DNA of 64,000 bases. It comes from Polyangiaceae bacterium (lineage in GTDB: Bacteria > Myxococcota_A > Polyangia > Polyangiales > Polyangiaceae). Where the stretch lies: positions 248,001 to 312,000 of the forward strand of contig JAHBVX010000004.1 in assembly GCA_019637295.1 (NCBI GenBank), in the 5' to 3' direction. Position 1 is the stretch's first letter; each line of letters opens with the position of its first letter. Shown piece by piece: positions 10,104 to 19,069 of the stretch. The translations under genes were made by a program, and so were the position numbers. The notes beneath the pieces are model-generated. The model did not search any database and had not been told where the DNA came from. It was given only the letters and a program-made list of their open reading frames with translations.

Positions 10104-10471
10104 CACTTCCTCCCCTCCACGCAGTCGGCGTACTCGTTGTAGGCGTTGACGCACAGCAGCCCGGCAGCGGCGCCCGCGACGAACGAGCCGACGAGCGTGG
10201 GCGATGCGGCGGGAACCGCGGCCAGGCTGACGGCGCACGGGATCACGAAGTTCGCGGCCTTGTCCGCGCACTCGGCGGGCGAGCGGCCAGCCTTCGGCGC
10301 GGGCTGCTCCGAAGATCCCAGCTCCCCCCTAGGCGCGGCGGGCGCCGGAGGCACGTCCTCGGGCGGCAGCGGTGGCTCTGGGGGCAGTCCGGGGGACGCA
10401 GCAGCTGACGCTCCGCTCGAGCCTTGGGAGCAGTGCGTCGCCAAGGGCGACGAGTGCCTCCTGTGTTGCAC
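10103..10471 (-). CDS. Small Ala/Gly-rich peptide or protein, start unresolved
   Basis: The last 60 residues look genuinely coding: a Cys near CADKAANF, then a long apolar Ala/Gly/Val helix including LVGSFVAGAAAGLLC with a GxxxG-like pattern, ending YADCVEGRK. The N-terminal half is a Pro-rich stretch that lies antisense to the Gly/Ser linker of the plus-strand Cys-rich frame and may not be translated; a GTG near 10230 would give a 47-residue product. Coupled by a one-base overlap to the small membrane protein downstream. Family unknown. Confidence 0.45.
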   Translation of the reverse strand: MQHRRHSSPLATHCSQGSSGASAAASPGLPPEPPLPPEDVPPAPAAPRGELGSSEQPAPKAGRSPAECADKAANFVIPCAVSLAAVPAASPTLVGSFVAGAAAGLLCVNAYNEYADCVEGRK

Positions 10472-10721
10472 CGAGCTCGACCCTACCGGATACCTCTTGG
10501 TCGCTGCCGCTTTCTACGACTGCCTGTGCGACAAGTGCGCGGGCGATTGCGGCGCGTCCGCCTGCTACGAGCCCGGCAAGTTCATCGCGCCCGACGAGGA
10601 GTGCACGAACTGCGTCGAGTTCGGCGCGTGCGCCAGCCAGGCGTACGCCGACTGTGACTCGCACCCGGTGTGTAGCATCTCGAGCTTCCGCACCTGCCAC
10701 AAGGCTTGCCCAGGCAGCTGA
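10305..10721 (+). pseudogene. Cys-rich secreted protein lacking its signal peptide
   Basis: From Cys at 10305 the frame reads CSEDPS, a Gly/Ser linker, an acidic region and then a domain with about 16 Cys (ECLLCC, CLCDKCAGDC, CTNCVEFGAC, CHKACPGS). This is a typical myxobacterial extracellular lipoprotein: a Cys after Gly-Ala-Gly, a flexible linker, a disulfide domain. The residues before the Cys are polar, and the same DNA codes for the opposite-strand peptide gene. No hydrophobic signal is available in frame, so the 5' end appears lost or frameshifted. A related scrap lies at 16162-16263. Confidence 0.55.
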
Positions 10722-10857
10722 GCGGTAGCGCGCAGCATGGCCGCGAATTCCTGGGATCCGCGCATGAGCGTCCCCCATCCGCTTGATTCTCGGTGGCCGC
10801 CGAGCTGAGCAAGATGCACCACGCTTGCTGGTGCCGCCCGCACTCTGCGCGGCTGGA

Positions 10858-11450
10858 ACGACGTTGCGGCAGACGCGGGAACGGCTCCGGGTCGGTTTTG
10901 CGCTGCGCACGCTGCCCGCGATCGAGCGCGCGTTCGTCGAGGGTGACCTGTCGTACGCGCGCGGTGCCAGAGCAGCGAGCTCGATACCCGCGCCGGCGGC
11001 GTGGAGCTCGCGCCGGCTGCTGCCATGGCGCTCGGCTGCGGCGCGGTGGAGCACGACCTTCGAACTGCTGCGGCGGCGCTCGCCTGCGGCGCGCACGAAC
11101 ACGACCGTGGAGTCACCGAGCGCGCGGCGGAGGCGACCAGCGCGACCCTGGGGAACGTAGAGCCACGCGGCGCTCCCATGCCGGCCGGCCTGTGTCGCGC
11201 GGTGCTCTTGCGAGATCGCGCGACGTGCCGCGTGCCCGGCTGCCATCGCCGACGCTACGTGGACGTGCACCACCTGCGCGCGCAGGCGAGGGGCGGCCAG
11301 CACTCGCGACGCAACTGGGTGTGTCTCTGCACCTCGCACCACCTGCTGCTGCACGAAGGCAAGCTCCGCATCGAGGGCAACGCCGACGCCGCCGCCTCCC
11401 TGCGCTTCTTCGACGTCCACGGCGAGCTCACCGCGGCTCCGCCCGGGTGC
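10858..11450 (+). pseudogene. DUF222/HNH endonuclease relic, frameshifted
   Basis: One frame (about 10858-10985) has RERLRVGFALRTLPAIERAF followed by VEGDLSY, the centre of the DUF222 region of HNH proteins. A different frame (about 10990-11450) carries the C-terminal HNH nuclease: CRVPGCHRRRYVDVHHL, an Asn, then CTSHHLLLHEG, with both His and the Cys pairs present. The middle of DUF222 is missing and the parts are in different frames, so this is a decayed copy. Such HNH proteins are abundant, repeated genes in myxobacteria and actinobacteria. Confidence 0.75.
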
Positions 11451-11629
11451 GCAGCGACCCAAGGTGGGTCGTCGCCAGACGGGTCGCTGCCGCGTGGTGT
11501 CCGCGCTCGTAGCCCGTCCCGCGGGCGTGGCGCACGGCCCCCCGGTGGAGGTGGGGGTGGCTCCTGTGCTACCCGCACGATCGAACGGGTCGGGTTTGTG
11601 TCGCTCGTGCACTGGTTGTATGAGCGGCC

Positions 11630-12838
11630 ATGCGTGTTAGGCGTCGTCATCTCGTCGCCGTCTTGCTCTCGGGGGCGGTCCTGGCGTCGCTGTCCTACCT
11701 GGCTACCCGGGGCGTCGCCGTCGCCGTAGTTGTCCCGGTGCGAGGGGCGGTGACCCAGACCGTGGTGTCGAGCGGTCGTGTGCTGCCTCCTGCCGAGATC
11801 AACATCGGAGCCCTGGTGGTCAGCACCGTCCGGGAGGTCTACGTCAAGGAGGGCGATCCGGTAACGGTCGGACAAGTGCTCGTACAGCTCGATGATCGTG
11901 AGCTCAGAGCCGCGCTCGACCAGGCCCAAGCGGCCGTCGGGCAGGCGCGGGCCGGTCGCTACGAGATCGCGAAGCTGAGCGGCCCCGAGGCCCAGGCCAA
12001 CCTCAGTCGCGCCGAGGCCAGCTTGGTGCAGGCCAAGAGCAAGCTGAAGACCAGCGAGGGGCTCTTTGCCGGGGGAGCAGGGACCCGCGGCGAGGTCGAC
12101 GATGCGCGCACCGCGCTCCACGTGGCGCAGGCGCAGCATGACGCGGCGCAGCTCCAACTCCAGGCCACGAAGGGCAGCGGGAGCCGCTCCGTGATGGCCG
12201 CAGCCGCGGTGGCCGCGGCCAAGGCGCAGGTCGCGGTAGTGGAGGCCCAGCTCGCGCGAGCCCGCATCGTCAGCCCGGTGGACGGTGTCGTGCTCGAGCG
12301 TCACCTCGAGCCAGGGGACGCGGTGGTGGCAGGCAGCCGCATGCTGCTCCTGTCGCGCACCGGCGAGACGCGCCTGTTGATCGAGCCCGATGAGCGCAAC
12401 CTCGCCTTGCTCGCCCTCGGTCAGGAGGCCACCGCCTCGGCCGAGGCGTTCCCCAAGGAGCGCTTCGACGCGGTGCTCCGGTACATCGCGCCGGCCGTCG
12501 ATCCACTGCGCGGAACGGTGGAGGTACACCTGCACGTGCCCACCCCGCCCGCCTACCTGCGCCCTCACATGACGGTGTCGGTGGAGATCGAGGTGGGACG
12601 CCGCGATGAAGTGCTCACGGTGCCGCGGGGGGCGGTTCGCGAGCTCGCGGGGGCCTCACCGCACGTATTCGTCGTCGTCGAGGGCAAGGCTGTACGGGTG
12701 GACGTGGAGCTTGGCGCGGCGGGCGACGAACGCGTGGAGATCGCGTCGGGGCTCGAGGAGACGGCGCGGGTGGTGGACACCCCTCCTCCCGATTTGGCGC
12801 CGGGCGACCGCGTGCGAACGTCCAAGGGCGGAACTTGA
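11630..12838 (+). CDS. Periplasmic adaptor (HlyD/MacA-type membrane fusion protein)
   Basis: An N-terminal membrane helix (residues about 8-28) is followed by a lipoyl half (VKEGDPVTVGQVLVQLDD), a long Ala/Gln-rich coiled-coil hairpin (about 90-205), the second lipoyl half (SPVDGVVLERHLEPGD), a beta-barrel domain and a C-terminal membrane-proximal domain. It would connect the inner-membrane ABC transporter encoded by the next two genes to an outer-membrane channel; no TolC-like gene is present in the window. Its stop overlaps the permease start by 4 bases (ATGATG), indicating one operon. Confidence 0.9.
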   Translation: MRVRRRHLVAVLLSGAVLASLSYLATRGVAVAVVVPVRGAVTQTVVSSGRVLPPAEINIGALVVSTVREVYVKEGDPVTVGQVLVQLDDRELRAALDQAQAAVGQARAGRYEIAKLSGPEAQANLSRAEASLVQAKSKLKTSEGLFAGGAGTRGEVDDARTALHVAQAQHDAAQLQLQATKGSGSRSVMAAAAVAAAKAQVAVVEAQLARARIVSPVDGVVLERHLEPGDAVVAGSRMLLLSRTGETRLLIEPDERNLALLALGQEATASAEAFPKERFDAVLRYIAPAVDPLRGTVEVHLHVPTPPAYLRPHMTVSVEIEVGRRDEVLTVPRGAVRELAGASPHVFVVVEGKAVRVDVELGAAGDERVEIASGLEETARVVDTPPPDLAPGDRVRTSKGGT

Positions 12839-14058
12839 TGCCGGTGGCCTGGTTCCTCGCACTGCGCTTCCTGCGCGAGTACCGCGCGCAGACCGTGCTG
12901 ACGATGACCGCGGTCGCGGTGGGCGTCGGCGTCATGGTGTTCCTCTCCGCGCTCATCAACGGGCTGCAGACCAGCCTCATCGACCGGACGCTCGGCACCC
13001 AAGCGCACGTCGTGATTCGCCCGCGCGAGGAGCGAGCGCGTCCGGTGCGTGTCCCCCGCGCAGAACACGAGGTGATTCGCCGGGTCGAGCGACCCGCGCA
13101 ACGCATTCGCTCGGTGACCGAGTGGCAGCGCGTCGACGAACGGCTCGCGAGCGAGCCCCATGTCGTGGCCACGTCGCCCACGGCCATGGGTGACGCTTTC
13201 GCCATGCGGGGCCTCGCGAGCCGCCCCGTGGTCGTGTTGGGCGTCGTCCTGGAGCGCTTCGACCAGGTGATCCCCATTCGCTCGCGCTTGCTGCGTGGCT
13301 CTCCCCGGCTCGACGGGAACGACGCCTTCATCGGGGCCGAGCTCGCTGACGCCCTTGGTGTGGACGTCGGTGACCAGATTCGCATTCAGGTCCCCGGCGG
13401 CGAGGATGCGTTGGTGGTGGTGCAGGGGGTGTTCGATCTCGGCAACCAACAGGTCAACGAGCGCTGGGTAGTGATGGCCTTGCGCCGAGGCCAGACCCTC
13501 CTCGGCCTCCCAGGTGGAGCCAACGCGCTGCACGTGACGGTGGATTCAATCTTCGAGGCCGACCAGGTCGCCGCTCGCATCCGCGACGACACCGGCCTCG
13601 TCGTCGAGAGCTGGATGCAGACCAACGAGCAGCTACTCATCGGGCTCCGGTCGCAGAGCAGCTCGAGCTACACCATCCAGTTCTTCGTGTTTCTGGCGGC
13701 GGCCATCGGGATCGCCAGCGTACTGGTGGTCTCCGTCGTCCAACGCACGCGGGAGATCGGCATCCTGCGCGCCATGGGGACCCCGCGACGCCGCGTCGCA
13801 GCGGTGTTCCTGCTCCAAGGCGCCGTCATCGGGCTCGTGGGGTCGTTCGCTGGCTGCGCGTTCGGCGCCGCCTTGTCGCTTGCGTTCGCTCGGCTCGCGC
13901 AGAACCCGGATGGCTCACCCACCTTCCCCATGGCGCTGACGCCGACCTTGTTTCTCACCGCGACCGCGCTCGCTACCATCACCGGGATGTCAGCCGCGCT
14001 CGTGCCGGCGCGCCGGGCGAGCCGACTCGACCCGGTCGAGGCCATCCGCCATGTCTGA
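12835..14058 (+). CDS. ABC transporter permease, FtsX/MacB type
   Basis: 407 aa with one N-terminal membrane helix (about 20-42), a roughly 230-residue periplasmic MacB-PCD-like domain, and three C-terminal helices in the FtsX domain (PF02687), including [20 protein letters not shown], the coupling-helix region that contacts the ATPase. This is the mechanotransmission permease class of MacB/LolCE, which moves lipoproteins, peptides or toxins within the envelope rather than through a channel. It overlaps the adaptor upstream by 4 bases and the ATPase downstream by 8 bases. Substrate unknown. Confidence 0.92.
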   Translation: MMPVAWFLALRFLREYRAQTVLTMTAVAVGVGVMVFLSALINGLQTSLIDRTLGTQAHVVIRPREERARPVRVPRAEHEVIRRVERPAQRIRSVTEWQRVDERLASEPHVVATSPTAMGDAFAMRGLASRPVVVLGVVLERFDQVIPIRSRLLRGSPRLDGNDAFIGAELADALGVDVGDQIRIQVPGGEDALVVVQGVFDLGNQQVNERWVVMALRRGQTLLGLPGGANALHVTVDSIFEADQVAARIRDDTGLVVESWMQTNEQLLIGLRSQSSSSYTIQFFVFLAAAIGIASVLVVSVVQRTREIGILRAMGTPRRRVAAVFLLQGAVIGLVGSFAGCAFGAALSLAFARLAQNPDGSPTFPMALTPTLFLTATALATITGMSAALVPARRASRLDPVEAIRHV

Positions 14059-14749
14059 ACCGTGGCTGCGACTCGATGGTGTCAGGAAGAGCTACGGCGA
14101 TGACGTGGTCACCGAGGTACTCCATGGCGTCGATCTCACGCTCGAGCGAGGGGAGTTCACTGCGCTCATCGGGCCGTCTGGCTCCGGGAAGAGCACGCTG
14201 CTCAACTTGGTGGGCCTGCTCGATCGGCCCACGAGCGGTCGCCTCGTCATCGACGGACACGACCTGGCGACGCTCGACGAGGCCGCGCTCACCCGTCTGC
14301 GCGCCGAGACGATCGGCTTCGTGTTTCAGTTTCACCACCTCGTGGGCGCGCTCACTGCCGCCGAGAACCTCATGATGCAGCTCGCGGCCAAGTCGGGCAC
14401 CCTACGGGCTGTCCATCGTGACCTGGCTCGCGCCGCCCTCGAGGAGGTCGGCCTCGGCGATCGTCTCGACGCCCTGCCCGGCGAGTTGTCAGGCGGCCAG
14501 CAGCAACGCGTTGCCATCGCTCGCGCGCTCGTCCACCGCCCAGCCCTCGTCCTCGCCGACGAACCCACAGGCAACCTCGACACCAAGACCGCCGACGACG
14601 TCTTCGTGCTGCTGCGACGGATCAACGAAGAGCGCGGGATCACGTTCCTGGTGGTGACCCACGATCCGCGCCTCGCCGCACGCTGCCGTCGCATCATCTC
14701 GCTGGTGGACGGCGTGGTCGAGAGCGACAAGGCCAACACTCCGGCTTGA
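14051..14749 (+). CDS. ABC transporter ATP-binding protein, MacB/LolD type
   Basis: Complete ABC ATPase of 232 aa: Walker [11 protein letters not shown]-loop FVFQFHH, signature [15 protein letters not shown], Walker [13 protein letters not shown], and switch His in VVTHDPRLA. The GNLDTKT sequence after Walker B is typical of the LolD/MacB subfamily, matching the FtsX-type permease it overlaps by 8 bases. With the adaptor gene this makes a three-gene efflux operon; separate ATPase and permease chains differ from E. coli MacB, where they are fused. Confidence 0.95.
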   Translation: MSEPWLRLDGVRKSYGDDVVTEVLHGVDLTLERGEFTALIGPSGSGKSTLLNLVGLLDRPTSGRLVIDGHDLATLDEAALTRLRAETIGFVFQFHHLVGALTAAENLMMQLAAKSGTLRAVHRDLARAALEEVGLGDRLDALPGELSGGQQQRVAIARALVHRPALVLADEPTGNLDTKTADDVFVLLRRINEERGITFLVVTHDPRLAARCRRIISLVDGVVESDKANTPA

Positions 14750-14780
14750 GGCTGCAGCGGGACTACCGCACCACGGCTAG

Positions 14781-14888
14781 TGCATCGAGTGCCCCAAGGG
14801 GCCCGATGCGCGCCGTATCGTGTGCGGAACGGACGGCGTGGTCAGCTACACGTCGTTCGTGTGCAGCAATGGAAGCTGGTGGGTCACC
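14781..14888 (+). pseudogene. Cys-rich secreted domain fragment
   Basis: Directly after a TAG, 36 codons read [19 protein letters not shown] and continue with SFVCSNGSWW, a disulfide-rich pattern typical of extracellular myxobacterial proteins. It has no start or signal. The CPKG-D-x-CG core reappears in the opposite orientation at 14917-15126, so the two may be remnants of related genes. Confidence 0.4.
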
Positions 14889-14916
14889 ATGGTCCATTAC
14901 GCGCCCTCCTGGTCGA

Positions 14917-15126
14917 TTACTCGACCAGCGGTCTCGAGAACGTGCTGGCGCACCCGAGCACCCACGCCCAACGCTTTCGCTTCGCTGGCGCGTCGTCTGT
15001 CTCGCCGAGAAGCGCGAGCCGATCGCCGAGCTCGGGCGAGCGGCACTCGCTGCCCGGTACGCAGGTCGGCCCGGTGTTGCCCCCGCAGGCCCGTCGATCG
15101 GACTCAAGATCGTTCCCTTTGGGACA
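14917..15126 (-). pseudogene. Cys-rich secreted domain fragment, inverted relative to neighbour
   Basis: 70 codons begin CPKGNDLESDRRACGG, continue CVPGSECRSPELG and run to a TAA. The five Cys and the CPKG core suggest the C-terminal part of a Cys-rich extracellular protein. There is no start codon or signal peptide. Read with the plus-strand fragment at 14781, it suggests rearrangement in this 500-bp gap after the ABC operon. Confidence 0.4.
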
Positions 15127-15235
15127 CCCAGGTCGGCACGGCCGGCGTCGACGTCATTCAGGTCGCATCCGTCGGCAGGGATGTCCACCCCCACTCCCAC
15201 GCCAACCCCCTTCGCGGAGCCGCGGAACGCACCTG

Positions 15236-15754
15236 CTAGCGGCGCTTCTTGGGCCTACGCTCCGTGGCTGAGGTGCGTGACCGGGCAATCCGTTCCAGCT
15301 GCTCAACGTCGTCCAAGTCCTTGTGTCGCCCTGCGTCGCGCTTGATGGAGAGCAGATCTTTCAGGCCGATGTAGTGAACAGGGAAGGTGCGCCCACCCCT
15401 CACCTCGTCCTTCACCCTACGCCGCCACGCGTCGGCGAATCGCAGCGAGCCTACCGAGCTGATGAGATCCACTCGATTGGGAGGACGCCCGAACTGAACG
15501 ACGATGCCGGGCGTTGCGAGCTCCGCTGCGCTCTGCACCGCGGGAACGTCTCCACCCCAGAACTCCTCCAGCGCGGCATACAGGCGCTTGGCGTTCGCGG
15601 GGGTGGGCTCATACAACAAGTCCACGTCGCCGGTGAGCCGCGGGTACCCGTGAAAGACGACCGCCTCTCCGCCGATGATCAGGTAGCGAACCTCGTACTC
15701 GTGCAGAAGCGCGAGCAGAGCCAGGATGTCGGCGGAGAGGTGTTCGCTCGTCAT
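15236..15754 (-). CDS. MNT-type nucleotidyltransferase-like protein (DUF6036-like)
   Basis: 172 aa. The N-terminal half has the minimal nucleotidyltransferase core: YLIIGGEAVVFHG (Gly-Gly near residue 28) followed by RLTGDVDLLYEP with the metal-binding Asp43 and Asp45. The second half contains GLKDLLSIKRDAGRHKDLDD, the helical region seen in AbiEii/DUF6036 proteins, where it precedes a Lys/Asp pair. Such enzymes are often the toxin or antitoxin partner in nucleotidyltransferase-based toxin-antitoxin or abortive-infection modules. The start overlaps the stop of the 63-residue gene upstream (ATGA), giving a two-gene unit. The pairing is seen; a toxin-antitoxin role is inferred. Confidence 0.75.
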   Translation of the reverse strand: MTSEHLSADILALLALLHEYEVRYLIIGGEAVVFHGYPRLTGDVDLLYEPTPANAKRLYAALEEFWGGDVPAVQSAAELATPGIVVQFGRPPNRVDLISSVGSLRFADAWRRRVKDEVRGGRTFPVHYIGLKDLLSIKRDAGRHKDLDDVEQLERIARSRTSATERRPKKRR

Positions 15755-15942
15755 GCTTGCCGGACACGCCGTCTCGAACCCGCGACCACGTCGCGAATGT
15801 CCGGGCAGTGCTTGCCGTAGTAGCGCTCTCGCAAGGTCTTGGCTACGAACTGCCGCTGCTCCGAAGTCAACTCTCGGTAGAGCTTCAGATCCCACTCGTG
15901 TGCTTGCGCGAAGCCGTGAGCAAGGTGGGCCACTCGTTCCAT
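15751..15942 (-). CDS. Small 63-residue partner of the nucleotidyltransferase
   Basis: A short, mostly helical, charged protein starting MERVAHLAHGFAQAHEWDL and ending in a basic tail (SRRRVRQA). It overlaps the nucleotidyltransferase gene by 4 bases and was kept for that reason. It contains RYYGKH, an R-x4-H pattern like the HEPN ribonuclease motif often paired with MNT nucleotidyltransferases, but a HEPN domain is roughly twice this length, so the match may be chance. The upstream open frame overlaps plus-strand relics and is probably not coding. Confidence 0.55.
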   Translation of the reverse strand: MERVAHLAHGFAQAHEWDLKLYRELTSEQRQFVAKTLRERYYGKHCPDIRDVVAGSRRRVRQA

Positions 15943-16161
15943 GGCGTGATTCAAGCACAGCGCCCCCAGCGGTGCCCAGCCGCTCGCTAGGGACCGGCGC
16001 GCGCGTGGCTGGGATCGAGGGCGCCGCTGCCATGGCCGAGGGTGAGCAGCTTCTTGACAGCAGGGGCTCGATGCGCGCTCGAAGCAGCTCGCACGGCAGG
16101 GGTCCGACGTGTTCGCCCCTGAGATGGTGGCCGCGGCGCGTTGAAGCGCGCACCGTCGCGG

Positions 16162-16263
16162 TGCTGCCCGAAGTTCGGAGCGTGCGGCGCTTCGGCCTAC
16201 GCCGACTGCGACGCGCACCCCGTGCTGCAGCATCTCGGGCTTCCGTACGTGCAGCACGGCGTG
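16162..16263 (+). pseudogene. Frameshifted relic of the Cys-rich protein family seen at 10305
   Basis: CPKFGACGASAYADCDAHP, then after a one-base shift CCSISGFRTCSTAC, aligns with the end of the protein at 10305-10721 (FGACASQAYADCDSHPVC, SISSFRTCHKAC). Similarity is clear at both DNA and protein level over about 100 bases. No start, no signal and a frameshift show it is a dead copy. Confidence 0.7.
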
Positions 16264-16321
16264 CTCGGGGAGCTGAGCGAGAGCGGCGTCACGCTCGTGC
16301 CGGTCCGTGCGGCGCCAAGGG

Positions 16322-16894
16322 CTATCGTGGCCGTCGCGGCGGCAGCGGCGGAGGCTGCTTCTTGGGGGCTTCCGTGGTCTGACCGCGCGCGGATTCGGAT
16401 AGCCCGGTCTTGAGCTCGACCGCGAACGCGGAGATCGACCCCTTACGCTGCTCGGTGTGCTGATCCCGGGTGCCGCGCAGCTCGATCCTGCGCGGGGACA
16501 GCTCGAGTGCGACCAGCGGCATGAAGTGCTTCGGGCTGCGCTCCAGCGCCGAGGCGAACTCGTGCATGGGGACGTCGAGCCGCAGCGGTCCGGCCATGCG
16601 CTCGCGGCTCGCTCCATCGTCGACCAACAGTTCGAGCACGCTCAGCTCCGTGTCGCCGATCAGCCGCACGACGAGATCCCCCTCGAGCCAGTCACGCTTG
16701 GCCATGCGGGCGAGCAGAACCAGGATGCGGGGGGCCCCCGAGGCAGGCCGGGCCACCTCGACCATGCGCCCGAGCAGCGCCAGCGTCTTGTCCCGCGGGC
16801 TCGCTTCCGAGAAGGAGCGCACCGCGGCGAGAGCCGTGCGGATGTCGTCGTCGGTGACGTCCAGGCAGCTCGTGATCCGGTCGAGGTCGGCCAT
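16322..16894 (-). CDS. Conserved-looking hypothetical cytoplasmic protein
   Basis: 190 aa starting MADLDRITSCLDVTDDDIRT. It has no signal peptide or membrane helix. The first half is helical and charged, the middle (about 75-140) alternates hydrophobic and acidic residues, and the C-terminus is Pro/Arg-rich and probably disordered. I do not recognise it; the base composition and third-position GC look normal for the window. It precedes no gene on its strand within 500 bases other than relics. Confidence 0.6.
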   Translation of the reverse strand: MADLDRITSCLDVTDDDIRTALAAVRSFSEASPRDKTLALLGRMVEVARPASGAPRILVLLARMAKRDWLEGDLVVRLIGDTELSVLELLVDDGASRERMAGPLRLDVPMHEFASALERSPKHFMPLVALELSPRRIELRGTRDQHTEQRKGSISAFAVELKTGLSESARGQTTEAPKKQPPPLPPRRPR

Positions 16895-17068
16895 GGCTCG
16901 GGGCTCCGCCCCACAGGCTACGGCACTTCCAGGACGGCCCCCAACGGCAATCGCACGTCACGCGACACGCGGTGGCCGCGCAGCGCCCTCCCCCTTGCAC
17001 GGGATCACCTTCGGGGGCGGCGCACGACTCGGCTTCGGCCAAGGACGTCCCTCCGTTGACCCTCGAGT

Positions 17069-17613
17069 CTAGGGCGCGGGGGCGCGTGGCAAGAACCAGC
17101 GCCCCACTTCGAGCTCGACGGCGTCGAACGGTGGGATGCGCGCGGTATCGCCGTCCCCCCCTGCACCCAAGCGCACCCAACGGCGGACGGGCCGCTCCCC
17201 GGCAGGCTCGAGCTCGTACGCTTCCACGGTGCGCGCCTCGGGGCTCACGATCCAGTAATGAGCGACGCCCACCTCGGCGTAGAACTGCGCCTTCACGACT
17301 CGGTCGCGATTCTCGCTGGTTGGAGAGACAATTTCGCAAATCCAATCCGGGATCGCCCGCAGTGGAGCGACCTCCGGTCGGGGCCGTCGGCGCCGGGGTA
17401 CACGTCGATCTCGTTCGTGTGTGACATCGGAACCGCACGCTGCCTCCGCAGCAGTGAGGCCGTCGATGAGCCAACCGCGTCAGCGAAACGCGGCACGCCG
17501 TCGGTGCCCTTCACGGTCCGCCTGTACCTGGCGAACTGGAATGGCCTGTCGCCCGGAGGCACCAGCGGCGGCGCCGCGGCGGACCGAACCAGGCGAGGCG
17601 CAACCGTCACCAT
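17069..17613 (-). pseudogene. Uma2-type endonuclease relic with frameshift
   Basis: The C-terminal 75 residues (AQFYAEVGVAHYWIVSPEAR onward) match Uma2/DUF820 proteins, a PD-(D/E)XK-like family. Just upstream, in another frame, the DNA reads AIPDWICEIVSPTSENRDRV, the expected catalytic-core sequence that joins it, so a one-base shift near 17345 breaks the gene. The first 80 residues of the longer upstream frame do not look like an Uma2 N-terminus. Uma2 genes are common repeated elements in myxobacteria and cyanobacteria; their role is unknown. Confidence 0.7.
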
Positions 17614-17629
17614 GCGTCGAGTCTAGCCG

Positions 17630-19069
17630 TCAATCCGGCGGCGTGCCCGGCCCTAGCGAGTCGAGGCGGATTCGGCGGATGTGGAAGTTGCCGAAGCCCA
17701 CGCCCCAGGTCGTGATCAGCTCGTCGCAGTCGATGGTCAGCGGCTGCCCCCAGTTCCAGTGGTTGTCAGCCGGGCTCTTCAGCTCCCAGGACACGCCGTC
17801 GGACAGGCGCACGATGAGCAAGCGCTGGTCGAGCGGAGCGTTGACGGGGGTCAGGGGCATCGAATAGGCGGCGTAGCCGCAGCCCACCGCGCCCGCGGCG
17901 TTCCAGATGGCCTCGCCTTTCCACGAACGGAGCCGTTTCGGCTCCAGGGGAGCGCTGCTCGCCGGGAGCTTCGACGTCACTACGTGCATCGTCGGGAAGA
18001 AGGAGCTGCTGCCGCCGACGTCGCGTCCCTCGCCCTCGAGCCAGACCAGATCGGTGCCGTCGGTCGCCGGGGAAGCGGCGCCCTTGCTGAAGTCGTCGCC
18101 GTACGAGTGGATCACCTCCGCGCCGCCTGACGGCGTCCAGCGGTAGAGATGACTCTTGACGGCGGACTGTGCGTTCCAGATCAGCGTCTCGGCGTTGGCC
18201 CAGGTGGTGTTCGCGATGTCGAGGCCGACGTACTGCTGGCCCAGATCGGTCCCGTCCCACTCGCGGATGTGCAGGCGCGCGCCGACGAGCGCGACGTACT
18301 TGGGCCCGCCGTAGCCGCCGGCGGACAGGACGTCGCCCTTCTCGTAGCGCACGATCAGGTCCGCCATGGGGTTGGTCACGGGACCGCCGCGGATTTCGGT
18401 AACGTTCGCTGTCGATGATCCTTCGTAGTCCGAGAATCGCCAGAGAGCACGCATGGGTGCTGCGGCGCCCCCGTTGGGCAGGACAGCCAGGACGGGACCT
18501 TGGTTGGTCTGCTCGGAGACGCGAATCGCCTGCAGCATCGGCCCATCGGCGTACGCCGCCACGGCCGTGTATGCATGAGTCACCGTCGTCCCGCTCATCT
18601 GCCGGAACTGCAAGATCACCTTGCCGTTCTCGTCCTTCCACGCGCGGGGCTGGCCTCCCACCGGTTGTCCGTTGTGCGGCCAGGGCGTCACCAGCTGGGT
18701 GCAGGTGTACGGATCGGGTCCGAGGTCGGTACACTCTTCCCACTGAAGCGGCGGCGGGAGCAGCGACGGCTCCGGCGGCACGTACACCTTGTACTTGCAG
18801 CCGAAGACGGGGAAGCGCACCCAGCCGTCGGGCACGTCGGGGGGCAGCTCCGGTCCTTCGGGGCACGGAATGGCGCCGTCGGTGGGGCTACCGCCCACGC
18901 CCGCGCTGTCCGGCAGCGGCCAGTGGCCGCCGGTGCCGCCGGCGGACGCGTCGGTGCCCGCGCTTCCGCCGCTGGCTTGCGGGTCGTCCTTCTCCGTGCC
19001 GCAGCCGCAGGCCGCAGCGAGCCACCCGACGAGCGCCGCGCCGAACCAACCCCACCAGCGCCATCGCAT
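17630..19069 (-). CDS. Exported lipoprotein, propeller-like, unknown function
   Basis: 479 aa with a lipoprotein signal: MRWRWWGWFGAALVGW, then LAAAC as lipobox, followed by a Gly/Ser/Ala linker. The mature part has several Cys, a region near residue 90 with paired Pro/Trp, and repeated strands resembling a beta-propeller (for example EVIHSYGDDFSKGAASPATD and DGTDLVWLEG). The start ATG overlaps the stop of the secreted protease upstream by one base (TGATG), so the two are made together and probably act at the cell surface. No named family recognised. Confidence 0.7.
   Translation of the reverse strand: MRWRWWGWFGAALVGWLAAACGCGTEKDDPQASGGSAGTDASAGGTGGHWPLPDSAGVGGSPTDGAIPCPEGPELPPDVPDGWVRFPVFGCKYKVYVPPEPSLLPPPLQWEECTDLGPDPYTCTQLVTPWPHNGQPVGGQPRAWKDENGKVILQFRQMSGTTVTHAYTAVAAYADGPMLQAIRVSEQTNQGPVLAVLPNGGAAAPMRALWRFSDYEGSSTANVTEIRGGPVTNPMADLIVRYEKGDVLSAGGYGGPKYVALVGARLHIREWDGTDLGQQYVGLDIANTTWANAETLIWNAQSAVKSHLYRWTPSGGAEVIHSYGDDFSKGAASPATDGTDLVWLEGEGRDVGGSSSFFPTMHVVTSKLPASSAPLEPKRLRSWKGEAIWNAAGAVGCGYAAYSMPLTPVNAPLDQRLLIVRLSDGVSWELKSPADNHWNWGQPLTIDCDELITTWGVGFGNFHIRRIRLDSLGPGTPPD

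Noticed and set aside
10858-11450. Active HNH nuclease or homing endonuclease
   Set aside because: The DUF222 part and the HNH part are in different frames with a deletion between them.
14781-14888. Kazal-type protease inhibitor (CGTDG motif)
   Set aside because: Only the CGTDG core matches; Cys spacing is wrong and there is no start or signal, so it is left as a Cys-rich scrap.
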